Shown one piece after another: positions 10,107 to 18,488 of a DNA stretch of 64,000 nucleotides. The position numbers and the translations under genes are program-made. Within the stretch, counting starts at the first letter, position 1. The number at the start of each line of letters is the position of its first letter. The notes under the pieces were generated by a model, which saw only the letters and a list, made by a program, of their open reading frames with translations, was not told the DNA's origin and ran no database searches. The DNA comes from CANMUM01 sp965263365 (GTDB lineage: Bacteria; Pseudomonadota; Alphaproteobacteria; Rhodobacterales; Rhodobacteraceae), in the NCBI GenBank assembly GCA_965263365.1, contig OZ253672.1, forward strand, positions 1,364,001 to 1,428,000, in the 5' to 3' direction.

Positions 10107-11391
10107 GAGTTTCTTGCTTTGACAATACGATATCCTCAGCTAGCCACCTCACCCGCACAATTGCACCAGAACCCTTTTTATCAGGAACATTTGAAAAATG
10201 CACACTAGCGCCTGTGCTCTCCAAAAGTGTCTTGGATATAAACACCCCTAACCCCATCCCCGTGTATTCGGGGCGATGCTTGCTATTTTTAGATTTAACA
10301 TAAGGCTCACCCAACGTCGACATAACATCGCTCGAGAACCCATCGCCATCATCTTTAAATATAACGAACAAGTACTGAGAATTCATCTCAACTTTGATTT
10401 CCACGCGCGAATCTGAAAAGTCGACAGCATTTTGAATAATGTTGCGAAAAGCATGAATTATTGCCGAAGACTTCATCACCATCGGCATCTCATCTAAATC
10501 AGCCTTAAATTCAATTTCTTTGCCGCGCTGTTCGTGAGGGCGCGCGGCCTCTTCAATGAGGAAAGAAAACGGCACGCTCTTGGTGAGACTATCTTCATGA
10601 CCAATTTGTCCCATATTCTGCAATATTTCGGCAATGCCGAGAACTTCCGAGCGAATTTGCAGAACGTCATCTCGTACATGCGCAGGCAATTTTTCTTCAA
10701 GCAGATCATTGGCAGTCAAGCGGATATTGGCAAGAGGTGTGCCAAGTTCATGCGCGTAAGCGGCGACCAAGCTTCCCAATGAAGAAAGGCGGTGCTCTCT
10801 TTGTAGCGCAAGCTCTGATGCAGAAACCGCGCGCGCGAGTGTGAGCGCTTCGTTCGAAATACGCTGGGTGAAAAAAGCAAGAAAAAGCATGCCAATGCAA
10901 ATCGAGACAAAATGTCCAAATACTTGAATCGGCGTTAACAACATCGCCTGCTCGCCCACTGTCACAACTTTGAACTCAAATGTGATCAATACCAAAAAGC
11001 AAATTGTGAGTAGCGAAATTAAACTGAATGGCCTCTTTGGCAAAGTGTTCGCTGCAATCAATGTGGGGACAATAATCAAAACACAAAAAGGATTGTGAAT
11101 TCCCCCCGTCACAAAAAGCAAAGCTGTAATCTCAATCAAATCAGCAAATAAAAATAAAGTTGTGTACCGAGGCGTTAACCTGTGAACACGCATAAAAAAT
11201 AAAAACTGAAAAACGTTGAGTTGAAACCAACAAATGATCACTGTAAACGCAAACCAATAATCGAGTTCAATGCCCCCGATCACTCTCGCGACCAAAAGTG
11301 CCCCAAATTGACCGAGTATGGCGACTGCACGTAGCTGGATCAGTGTGCGATTGCGCATTCGATTTGGATTTAAGTTGAGACCTTTTGTCAT
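10066..11391 (-). CDS. regB: Redox-sensing histidine kinase RegB/PrrB-like
   Basis: Membrane sensor kinase that phosphorylates RegA according to respiratory redox state. About six N-terminal membrane segments include GGIHNPF, the ubiquinone-binding motif of RegB, followed by the H-box YAHELGTPLANIRL and an ATP-binding domain (NIIQNAVDFS, GDGFS, GMGLGVFISKTLLE). The frame extends upstream to 11478, but that part runs into the divergent senC. The ATG at 11391 (MTKGLNLNPN) gives 441 aa and leaves a 67-bp promoter gap. No cysteine lies after the H-box, where characterised RegB proteins carry a redox-active Cys, so this copy may lack thiol sensing. Confidence 0.9.
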   Translation of the reverse strand: MTKGLNLNPNRMRNRTLIQLRAVAILGQFGALLVARVIGGIELDYWFAFTVIICWFQLNVFQFLFFMRVHRLTPRYTTLFLFADLIEITALLFVTGGIHNPFCVLIIVPTLIAANTLPKRPFSLISLLTICFLVLITFEFKVVTVGEQAMLLTPIQVFGHFVSICIGMLFLAFFTQRISNEALTLARAVSASELALQREHRLSSLGSLVAAYAHELGTPLANIRLTANDLLEEKLPAHVRDDVLQIRSEVLGIAEILQNMGQIGHEDSLTKSVPFSFLIEEAARPHEQRGKEIEFKADLDEMPMVMKSSAIIHAFRNIIQNAVDFSDSRVEIKVEMNSQYLFVIFKDDGDGFSSDVMSTLGEPYVKSKNSKHRPEYTGMGLGVFISKTLLESTGASVHFSNVPDKKGSGAIVRVRWLAEDIVLSKQETRGSLEKNMEQNFD

Positions 11392-11403
11392 AGTGACACC
11401 AAA

Positions 11404-11440
11404 TTGCTTTTTCGGCAAAGATATATATGATAAGTTTGCC
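11404..11440 (+). promoter_or_regulatory. Candidate promoter and operator between regB and senC
   Basis: TTGCTT (11404-11409) and TATGAT (11426-11431) are spaced by 16 bp and point toward senC. An inverted repeat GGCAAA / TTTGCC (11414-11419 and 11435-11440) straddles the -10. It lies in the 67-bp gap between divergent regB and senC, where autoregulation by RegA would be expected. This is a pattern match only. Confidence 0.35.
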
Positions 11441-11458
11441 ACATAAAAGGAGCAGAAT

Positions 11459-12085
11459 TTGAATAAGACAATCATCATCCTATGGGCTGCGGTCGCCGGC
11501 GCAGTCGCGATACTGGGAATGCTCTATTTTGTGAATGCTCAAAAGCGCGCGTTCTGCCCGTATCAAACCCAAGTGAGCCCGAATGCTGAGTTCGGTGGTG
11601 CGTTTACAGCTATTCGTCATGACGGGATTGCGGTCACAGATAAAGACGTGATTGACGGCCCGACACTCATATATTTTGGCTATACATACTGCCCCGATGT
11701 TTGCCCTTATGACACAGCAAGAAACGCGCAAGCTGTCGAATTAGCGAAAGCAAATGGAATTTCTATAAAGCCCGTTTTTGCAACTGTTGACCCCGAACGA
11801 GATACGGCGCAAGTTTTAAGTGAATATTTAAACTACATACACGAAGACTATGTGGGTTTAACAGGAACTGCTGATCAAATCGAGCATCTCAAGAATATAT
11901 ATAAGGTGTACGGACAAAAAGCTGAAAGTGATGATCCTGAATACTACCTTGTCGATCATTCCGTTCATTCCTATCTCGTCAATCCAAATGGACTGATCGC
12001 GATTTATGATCGATCCTTGAGTGAAGATCTCATCGCCGAAAATATTATGTGTCACGCTGAAAATGGCAATTTAAGCAATAACTAA
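11459..12085 (+). CDS. senC: SCO1/SenC-family copper chaperone (PrrC)
   Basis: Membrane-anchored thioredoxin-fold protein that delivers copper to cytochrome oxidase and is tied to RegB/RegA signalling in Rhodobacter. One N-terminal membrane anchor (IIILWAAVAGAVAILGMLYF) is followed by the copper-binding FGYTYCPDVCPYD (CxxxC near residues 80-84) and the distal His in DHSVHSYLV near 170. At 208 aa it is normal length. The start is a TTG with an AGGAGC Shine-Dalgarno 6 bases upstream. It is divergent from regB and 13 bp ahead of regA, reproducing the known regB / senC-regA arrangement. Confidence 0.93.
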   Translation: MNKTIIILWAAVAGAVAILGMLYFVNAQKRAFCPYQTQVSPNAEFGGAFTAIRHDGIAVTDKDVIDGPTLIYFGYTYCPDVCPYDTARNAQAVELAKANGISIKPVFATVDPERDTAQVLSEYLNYIHEDYVGLTGTADQIEHLKNIYKVYGQKAESDDPEYYLVDHSVHSYLVNPNGLIAIYDRSLSEDLIAENIMCHAENGNLSNN

Positions 12086-12098
12086 ATAAAGGTTTGTA

Positions 12099-12653
12099 AT
12101 GGAAGAATCTAATCAAAGTGCACCCGATGACCTATTATTGATCCTTGATGATGATATCAATTATGCAAGGCGCGTCGGACGCGCCATGGAACGCTTTGGA
12201 TTTACGACACGTTATGCGCATTCCATTAAGGAAGCCCAAGACATCATCTCCAGGGAATGGATTACCCATGCCGTGCTTGATTTACGCCTCGAAGATGGCA
12301 ATGGGCTTACAATTGTTGAGACTCTTCATGAAAAGAATGCGGACGCCCGATCCATTATCCTCACTGGCTACGGTGCAATCGCCACTGCCGTCGCCGCCGT
12401 TAAACTAGGCGCGATAGAGTATTTATCAAAGCCTTCAACGGACGCGCACGATATTTTAAATGCACTCCTTGGAACAGAAACCGAAAATCCACTGCCGCCC
12501 GAAAATCCAATGTCGGCAGACCGTGTGAAATGGGAGCATATCCAAAGAGTTTATGAAATGTGTGATCGCAATGTTTCCGAAACAGCGCGAAGACTAAATA
12601 TGCATAGGCGCACATTGCAAAGAATTCTTGCGAAACGCGCCCCCACAGATTAA
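12099..12653 (+). CDS. regA: Photosynthesis/redox response regulator RegA (PrrA)
   Basis: DNA-binding response regulator, partner of RegB, that controls respiration, carbon and nitrogen fixation or photosynthesis genes in alphaproteobacteria. The receiver domain has the acidic pair in LILDDDINY (residues 14-22) and the phospho-acceptor Asp61 in HAVLDLRLEDGNGL. Thr/Lys switch residues sit in SIILTGYGA and YLSKPS. The C-terminal Fis-type helix-turn-helix NVSETARRLNMHRRTLQRIL is almost a family fingerprint. It has the expected short length of 184 aa and lies 13 bp after senC, so one transcript is likely. Confidence 0.96.
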   Translation: MEESNQSAPDDLLLILDDDINYARRVGRAMERFGFTTRYAHSIKEAQDIISREWITHAVLDLRLEDGNGLTIVETLHEKNADARSIILTGYGAIATAVAAVKLGAIEYLSKPSTDAHDILNALLGTETENPLPPENPMSADRVKWEHIQRVYEMCDRNVSETARRLNMHRRTLQRILAKRAPTD

Positions 12654-12662
12654 AATCTGAAT

Positions 12663-12695
12663 AATTTGCTTTTGGGCTCATTTTGAAAGCAAATT
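12663..12695 (+). terminator. Hairpin after regA
   Basis: A perfect 10-bp inverted repeat (AATTTGCTTT / AAAGCAAATT) with a 13-base loop begins 10 bases after the regA stop. There is no T-run after it, so it may stabilise the 3' end of the mRNA rather than terminate alone. Confidence 0.4.
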
Positions 12696-13245
12696 CAACA
12701 AATGAACCCATTCCAATCACTCACAACCGTTTGCTGCCTGTCCAGTGCGACAAAAGTACACCAAGCTAAAAACTTCGAATAATCTAGGTTGATAAGGATT
12801 ATTCAGCCAAAAGCCTGTTAACTCTCACATTTGAAATAGTGTTTTGGCCGCCATTGCCCTATCATAGAGAGGCCGCATGACGCGACAAACTATCATGCTG
12901 GTTCTAACAAAACAGTTGGATCACCCAAATAAGGCAGGCCATGATGTTTAGGGCGCCACGAAAAGTTAAACAATTATGAATCTATTAATTGTCTTGGGTA
13001 TCAACATTTTGTGACTGAATTGTTAAGCAACATCCGACCTAATCCAACGTCAAATAAGACTTATGAGAAATTGAATGTCAGTAGTTTTTGCCCATGAGAT
13101 ATAATTTTTTACGTTAAATGGTGCTTTGAACATTAAAACTATCGGAATTTTGCAACACAGAAAATTAAAATGCCAATCATTTCCTGAATCCAGAAACAAG
13201 TACTTTTACTGATCCTAAAGTCATCCTAAAGGAAAAAAGTTGATT

Positions 13246-13329
13246 ATGTACGAATTGGTGACGATGATTTTACGATTCTTCTTTGGTTTTGCTGGTTTGG
13301 CAAATGAAACCTTAGAAATTATTGAATAG
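13246..13329 (+). CDS. Possible 27-residue small protein
   Basis: ATG frame MYELVTMILRFFFGFAGLAN (then ETLEIIE), with AAAGGAAA 9 bases upstream. The middle is hydrophobic and could be one short membrane helix. It stands alone in an otherwise empty stretch. I do not recognise it; a frame this short could arise by chance. Confidence 0.18.
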   Translation: MYELVTMILRFFFGFAGLANETLEIIE

Positions 13330-13438
13330 CTGGATCCCGTTTAACAATAAAAGGCCATTTCAATTGCAGAAATATAAAAATAAAGAAAAATTAAAGACGA
13401 ATAGATAAAAAAGAGATTAATGTTCACTAAATTTTTAC

Positions 13439-13487
13439 TGAACACTAAACCACTTCTCGTATAATCGCGTTAATGAATTGTTAACGC
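13439..13487 (+). promoter_or_regulatory. Promoter and inverted repeats before the Hint-domain gene
   Basis: A perfect TATAAT lies at 13460-13465, with TGAACA (13439-13444) as a weak, closely spaced -35. A perfect 7-bp inverted repeat GCGTTAA / TTAACGC (13467-13473, 13481-13487) falls where transcription should start. A second inverted repeat TGTTCA / TGAACA flanks the -35 region (13421-13444). A regulator site and a roughly 120-base leader are inferred. Confidence 0.45.
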
Positions 13488-13591
13488 TTTAGTTGCCTCA
13501 AAGGTTCGATATCAATGTAATACCACTATTAATTTAATTAATTATTAAAGTTTAGAGTTAGAGTTTAATTTAAGAAATTTAGGTACGTATA

Positions 13592-15694
13592 ATGGCAAAT
13601 ATAGTTGAAGTTATACATAGTCAGTTCACCAAAGATATCATTGTTAAGATGGATGACGGTAGCTATTATTTTATAGATCATAAAAGTACCAGTGGCGGAC
13701 AAGTTAACTTTTTGTCCACTCTTGATGCCGAAGATGGCACTGTTGATGGGCATGTTGACTTCACAAATTTCATAGATGGGCCATGTGGCGACGCCGACGG
13801 TATCGCACAATTTGTCAGCGGATCCGGTCAAGACTTCACGCTTACCTATGGTAAAAATGGTGGCGGAGCAGCGGGTTCAGATTTTATTATCCACCGTGCT
13901 GATGGCACCGTTATCGTTACCGACCAAGTCCTTTTAACGCAATTAGATAGTGATGATGGAAATAATAATAATAATGGAATCATCGATGTAGACCTGCTTG
14001 ACGATAGCTCCTCAACCGACGGAACCGCAACTTTTTATAGCTCTGATGGTAACGGCTTCACAGTTGAGAGAGTTGAAGGCGAAGATAGCTACTTGATCCA
14101 ATTCGATAACGGTAATGTTGTTCAAGTTCATGGTCGACGTCTTGATCTCCCCGACGGATATGATGGAGATTCAGATGGTAGAATCGATGTTGACAACATC
14201 GCTGGCAGCACCAATGTCGATGCCTACACAAGCTCAAGTGGGCAAGGTTTTACGGTTACTGGTGTTCAACCTTATGGTATGGTCATCGAACTCAACAACG
14301 GCAATGTTATATACACCAACAACACGCCATCACTGCTTGACGCCGAAGATGGTAACAATGACGGCTTTATCGATATTGATAACCTCGTTGACTCTAGTTC
14401 GGCCGATAAGATCGTCGAGTTTTATAGTGGAACCAATCAAGACTTCAATTTCAAAATTGGCGGCCCTAACGCGACGGGCGGTGATGACAATGTGTATTTG
14501 ATCGAAATGCCAGATGGCTCGACAGTCGCGGTTGACAGCGCTACTTTCACTGTTCAAGATGACCTAGACGGCTTGACAGACGGCCGCATTGATATCGATG
14601 CATTAGCCAATCAGCCCGACACGTCGACTTTTGCCAAATTTGTGAGCTCGAGCGAACAAAATTTCACGGTTGAGAACGTTATTTATACTGGCGGTGACAA
14701 CGGGCCAAGTTTTGTAATTCGTTTAGAAAATGGCGATGTCATTATAACGCGCAATAGTGCTCTTGGCAGACTTGACACAGAAGATGGTACTCGAGACGGT
14801 CCCATTGATGTTGATAACTTAGTTGATGATCGCTCTTCTGATAATATTACTCTCTTTCAAAGTGGAACAGATCGACCATTTACGATCACAGCCGGCCCTA
14901 ACCATGGTGATCTTATTATCACATTCACCGATGATGGAACAACAATTGTTACCCATGGTCGAGCGCTAATTTCACTTGATGAAGAAAACCAGGTCGGTGG
15001 CGGGAGAGATGATGGTGTCGTTGATGTCGATCTTCTGATAGATGGTGCTAGTGGCGACAATATCGTTACTTTTGGTCCGATGGTCTGCTTCACGGCTGGC
15101 ACTATGATCAAAACCGATAAAGGCGAAGTTCTTATTGAGGCTCTTAAAGCTGGCGACAAAGTTAAAACTCTTGATAACGGCTATCGCGAAATTCGTTGGA
15201 TTGGTAAACGCGAAATTCCTTCCGCAGAACTTCACGCAAATCCGAATCTTAAGCCTGTAACATTTACGAAAGATTCGATTGCGCCTGGAGTTCCCTCTCG
15301 TGATTTGCAAGTTTCTCCTCAGCACCGTTTTTTTGTAAAATCTAAAATTGCACAGCGTGTATTTGGTGAATCAGAAGTATTAATCCCAGCGACCAAGCTG
15401 GTACAGCTCGAAGGCATCTATCAAACAGATAGCTATGCTTCCGTTGAATATTTCCATATTCTTTTTGATCAACATGAAATTATTGAGGCAAATGCCGCTC
15501 TCGCTGAGAGTTTATATTTGGGCAAGAATTCGGTTAACGCTCTCAGCAAAAATTCTGCAGAAGAAATCTCAGCAATTTTCCCAGACTTAGATGAAGAAGC
15601 GATTGAACCGGCTCGTAGCCTTGTTTTCAAAGGCTCTACGATCAAGACTTTTATTGAACGTCACCACAAAAACGACAAGTCATTGGTGCAATAA
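13592..15694 (+). CDS. Acidic repeat protein with C-terminal Hint (Hint_2) domain
   Basis: A 700-residue protein in two parts. Residues 45-480 contain seven copies, every 62-75 residues, of an acidic loop with consensus LDxEDGxxDGxIDVDNL (near 45, 119, 188, 250, 325, 395 and 463), which resembles EF-hand/dockerin-type calcium loops. Between them lie beta-rich segments with SSxxDFTV and LxNGDVI patterns. Residues about 499-640 form a Hint_2 domain: Cys499 in VCFTAGTMI, LKAGDKVKT, LQVSPQHRFFV and VEYFHILFDQHEII. Hint_2 domains are common in Rhodobacteraceae exoproteins and are thought to self-process. No classical signal peptide is seen, so type I secretion is inferred. A strong terminator follows. 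Confidence 0.8.
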   Translation: MANIVEVIHSQFTKDIIVKMDDGSYYFIDHKSTSGGQVNFLSTLDAEDGTVDGHVDFTNFIDGPCGDADGIAQFVSGSGQDFTLTYGKNGGGAAGSDFIIHRADGTVIVTDQVLLTQLDSDDGNNNNNGIIDVDLLDDSSSTDGTATFYSSDGNGFTVERVEGEDSYLIQFDNGNVVQVHGRRLDLPDGYDGDSDGRIDVDNIAGSTNVDAYTSSSGQGFTVTGVQPYGMVIELNNGNVIYTNNTPSLLDAEDGNNDGFIDIDNLVDSSSADKIVEFYSGTNQDFNFKIGGPNATGGDDNVYLIEMPDGSTVAVDSATFTVQDDLDGLTDGRIDIDALANQPDTSTFAKFVSSSEQNFTVENVIYTGGDNGPSFVIRLENGDVIITRNSALGRLDTEDGTRDGPIDVDNLVDDRSSDNITLFQSGTDRPFTITAGPNHGDLIITFTDDGTTIVTHGRALISLDEENQVGGGRDDGVVDVDLLIDGASGDNIVTFGPMVCFTAGTMIKTDKGEVLIEALKAGDKVKTLDNGYREIRWIGKREIPSAELHANPNLKPVTFTKDSIAPGVPSRDLQVSPQHRFFVKSKIAQRVFGESEVLIPATKLVQLEGIYQTDSYASVEYFHILFDQHEIIEANAALAESLYLGKNSVNALSKNSAEEISAIFPDLDEEAIEPARSLVFKGSTIKTFIERHHKNDKSLVQ

Positions 15695-15739
15695 ATTGCC
15701 TTAGAAAATCTTACGCTTTTCTAGACTTAAAATTCTACA

Positions 15740-15768
15740 CTACGCGCTCACAAGCGCGTAGTTTTTTT
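15740..15768 (+). terminator. Rho-independent terminator after the Hint-domain gene
   Basis: A perfect 9-bp stem CTACGCGCT / AGCGCGTAG with a CACA loop followed by seven T. It ends the monocistronic unit. Confidence 0.93.
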
Positions 15769-15869
15769 GTGACTGGGCCGGGTTTTAGCGACTTAGACTG
15801 ACCCATCTCACTCGCAACCAAAAACACAGACCTCCTCTCGTACGAAAGTATAAAAACAACATAATCACA

Positions 15870-15887
15870 ATGTCACTCAATCGTCAC
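15870..15887 (+). promoter_or_regulatory. Candidate Pho box
   Basis: Two half-sites, TGTCACT (15871-15877) and CGTCACA (15882-15888), have the 11-base period expected for PhoB. The 18-base window keeps the TGTCA and GTCAC cores of the Pho-box consensus. It lies 46 bases before the PhoX-like gene, as expected if that gene responds to phosphate. Confidence 0.45.
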
Positions 15888-15933
15888 AAAAAACAATTAA
15901 CTCGATTCAGACAAACAAAATATGGGGTTTTAA

Positions 15934-17967
15934 ATGTTTGAAAAGTCGACTTCACTAAGTGCAATCCTTTTGATGACAACATGCATGTCCGCGTTTGCAG
16001 ATAATCATGGTTCAAAAACAATTGGACAAACGACGGCATTGATTGCCGAAGCTGGACTTGCGACCGGTGATCTGAAGGACGGCGAGAGTGCCAATGTCAA
16101 TTTTCCTTTTGCCAATTTTAAAGCACTGGCAACGATTGGTGAAATTGATAAAGAAAATGGTCAAGCTTTAACCGGCTATCCAGATGGTCAAGCAGCCTGG
16201 CTTGCGGACGAAGATACTGTACGCGTAACATATCAATCTGAATCTTATGCCACAATGGGAAGCGCGCCTGCGCCTGAAACTTATCCATGGGCGATGGAAA
16301 ATGGCGTCACATTCTCGGGCTCACATATTCACACCATTGACTATGATCGCGCGGCTTTTGCGAACTTTATGTCAAATGATGAAGCAGCCTCGACAATGTT
16401 TAAAGGTTCTGATTTTTTATTTAACAAAGTCTATAACGCCTTTGGTGAGGTTGTAGAAAAGCCGTCTTTTGATCCAACGGATCTTGCGGGAAAATGGGGC
16501 AATCAGACGCGCCCAGATGGCACAATGATCCCGTTTTCGAGCGATTTTCGCTTGTCAGAGGCTGACTATTTCTTCCAGTCTTTCTGCGGCGCTTGGTATG
16601 AACAAGCCAACAAATATGGCGATGGCATTGGTTTCGCTGATGATGTTTGGCTAGCGGCCGAAGAATGGGAAATTGGCGAAATGTTCCCGGCTGGTGCGGC
16701 TGATTCTGGTGCGACGATGGGGCTTGCCTCGGTTGTGGTTGATATCGCCAATCGCGTTGCCTATACCGCACCCGCACTCGGTCAAACCGGATATGAAAAA
16801 ATGATGCCGATAAATTCAGGCCACAAGGACTACGTCGTCGTCGTAACTTCAGGATATAACCACGGCCAAGAGCCCTCTCCGCTCAAAGTCTATGTGGGTA
16901 TGAAAAATCGTCTCGCGGATGGCTCCGAAATTGACTACTCAACTGCGAATGAGCGCGATTCATTCCTCGCTCGCAACGGTCTTCTTTTTGGCAAGCTCTA
17001 TGGAATGGCCGTCACCACTGACATTGCGGCAACTTTGGTTGCAGAACCAAATGCAGCCGAGATGATGATTGACGAATATATTCAAAACCAAGACGCACCG
17101 AATTCGTTTGCAGCCGAATTTGTGCCAACTTCCTATCAGTGGGGAGGCTGGGAGCAACCAGTCGCGGTCCAAGATACCGAAATGATGCTATGGGAAAATG
17201 AAGATGAGCAGCCAGAGGGCCATCTCTACTTCAACGGTGACAGCAAGGTTGAGCATGTGGCCGCAGATCCATCGGGCGCGCCCCGCTATTTTGCGAACAT
17301 GACGAATAAAGGTGGACTATTTCAAGTTGATTTCGGCGCCTTTGAATTTGACGGTGAAAATCTGCCCGCAAATCTTTCTGCAAACGTAACGCGGAGTATT
17401 GGTGCCTGGGATGGAGCTTTAACACTTGAAATTGGCGACGAAGGCAAAGTCAAAGATGGTGATGCTTCGACGCATATGGAAAAAGAAACCGCTGCAATGG
17501 TTGCGCCAGACGGTCTCTATTGGGCAAAATCTTCAGAGGGCGATTATCTGATCGTCGATGAAGATAGTGGTAATGATTTTGGCGAACGCAAATATGTTTT
17601 GACATTAGATGACGATCTGAATGTTGAGGCCGGTCATCTCTTGGCGCTAGCAGGCGGAGAGCATTCGTCGCGTTATCAAGCTGGCGTCTCCGCGCTTGGC
17701 GGTGCGTTCACGAAGCCCGGAACTGCGGAATTCTCAGGGTCTTGGCCAGTCACAGCATTAATCGCACAAAAAGACGATGGCTCATTTTACACGATGGATG
17801 AATTGGCCGGGACAGGCCGCCAAGATATTCGCGGTACTATTCCAACAGCCGAACAAACTTTCATCGGCGTTGTTCAGGCGCGGCCTGAAAGCTCAGGCGC
17901 TGTCGAAGAAAATGGCGCCGATGCAGGTGGTCAGATCTTCATGTTTAACATGAACCCGAATAACTAA
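15934..17967 (+). CDS. Secreted PhoX/DUF839-like protein
   Basis: A 677-residue exported protein. The N-terminus has a short charged start, the hydrophobic stretch LSAILLMTTCMSAFA and an AxA cleavage site near residue 22. The rest is Gly/Asp-rich beta sequence. Segments such as DDVWLAAEEWE (about 232), VVVDIANRVAYTAPALG and APDGLYWAKSSEGDYLIVDED (about 530-550) resemble the DUF839/PhoX beta-propeller, in which acidic and His residues bind Ca and Fe for phosphomonoester hydrolysis. I cannot match all metal ligands by eye, so enzymatic activity is unproven. A Pho-box-like site upstream supports a phosphate-starvation role. A terminator follows. The gene stands alone. Confidence 0.5.
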   Translation: MFEKSTSLSAILLMTTCMSAFADNHGSKTIGQTTALIAEAGLATGDLKDGESANVNFPFANFKALATIGEIDKENGQALTGYPDGQAAWLADEDTVRVTYQSESYATMGSAPAPETYPWAMENGVTFSGSHIHTIDYDRAAFANFMSNDEAASTMFKGSDFLFNKVYNAFGEVVEKPSFDPTDLAGKWGNQTRPDGTMIPFSSDFRLSEADYFFQSFCGAWYEQANKYGDGIGFADDVWLAAEEWEIGEMFPAGAADSGATMGLASVVVDIANRVAYTAPALGQTGYEKMMPINSGHKDYVVVVTSGYNHGQEPSPLKVYVGMKNRLADGSEIDYSTANERDSFLARNGLLFGKLYGMAVTTDIAATLVAEPNAAEMMIDEYIQNQDAPNSFAAEFVPTSYQWGGWEQPVAVQDTEMMLWENEDEQPEGHLYFNGDSKVEHVAADPSGAPRYFANMTNKGGLFQVDFGAFEFDGENLPANLSANVTRSIGAWDGALTLEIGDEGKVKDGDASTHMEKETAAMVAPDGLYWAKSSEGDYLIVDEDSGNDFGERKYVLTLDDDLNVEAGHLLALAGGEHSSRYQAGVSALGGAFTKPGTAEFSGSWPVTALIAQKDDGSFYTMDELAGTGRQDIRGTIPTAEQTFIGVVQARPESSGAVEENGADAGGQIFMFNMNPNN

Positions 17968-17986
17968 AAGTAACGCCCGAAAAAAT

Positions 17987-18013
17987 GAAAGGCCGCACAT
18001 TGTGCGGTCTTTC
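17987..18013 (+). terminator. Terminator-like hairpin after the PhoX-like gene
   Basis: GAAAGGCCGCAC / GTGCGGTCTTTC forms a 12-bp stem with one G-T pair and an ATT loop; the arm itself ends in CTTTC. It sits 20 bases after the stop codon. Confidence 0.75.
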
Positions 18014-18256
18014 GCATAAGTAAACGAAAAGTTCTTTTTTCATTATGCTAACTTTGCCATTTTAAGGAAGTCATCGGCTTACAACTTCTCAAAAATCACA
18101 AAAATTACGAAGCTGGCCTCAAACCGTCAAGTTAATCTGACAGAGCCGAAGTGATGGCGATGATATAATTATATGAGTTTGAATTGACCGAAACGACTAG
18201 CAATTTTGAAAACTTTGCCAAAGAGCCTCACTTATGATTTGCTCTGAGTTTTGAAT

Positions 18257-18370
18257 AAAATCATAAATTTTCACACGCAAATCCATCCCTTGTGGTATCT
18301 AGGTAATTGCTGCAACTAAAATGTAAAAAACTAAAGGCCTACGCATTTTCTGCATAAGCCTTTGAATATA
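18257..18370 (+). repeat. 113-bp repeat, copy 1, with hairpin
   Basis: Matches 23738-23850 almost gaplessly; the best-conserved stretches are CCTTGTGGTA, AAAGGCCTACGC and TGCATAAGCC. The right part folds as an imperfect 13-bp hairpin (AAAGGCCTACGCA / TGCATAAGCCTTT, loop TTTTC). In both copies the repeat ends 3-5 bases before the TGT of a Tn7-like left end, so it lies immediately outside each element. Confidence 0.75.
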
Positions 18371-18375
18371 ATAGC

Positions 18376-18488
18376 TGTGGAATGACATTACTCTTTAACT
18401 CCTAGGAACTTTTGAGTTGCTGATTTTGCTGTATAGTTTTTTGACGGTGACATTGGAGTTTAACTCAAATGACATCTGAGATTAACTC
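18376..18488 (+). repeat. Tn7-like left end 1 (three candidate TnsB sites)
   Basis: Starts TGTGGAATGACA, comparable to the TGTGGGCGGACA terminus of Tn7. Three copies of WTTAACTC begin at 18394, 18459 and 18481 (spacings 65 and 22). The second left end at 23854 shows the same spacings with a different core (TTTGKCCA). The third site lies inside the 5' part of the ner frame. No matching right end with the TTAACTC motif was found. Confidence 0.6.

Larger units (their letters stand above)
12696..13591. other. Long AT-rich intergenic region
   Basis: About 900 bases between regA and the Hint protein without a convincing gene. The composition is AT-rich with many stops in all frames. Two very short frames with purine-rich sequence upstream are seen: 12877-12951 (24 codons) and 13246-13329 (27 codons). 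The right-hand part holds the Hint gene promoter. A small RNA cannot be excluded, but no obvious intrinsic terminator was found within it. Confidence 0.5.

Noticed and set aside
11392..11478. Longer RegB start at 11478
   Set aside because: It would overlap the divergent senC start and promoter and adds residues with no RegB similarity.
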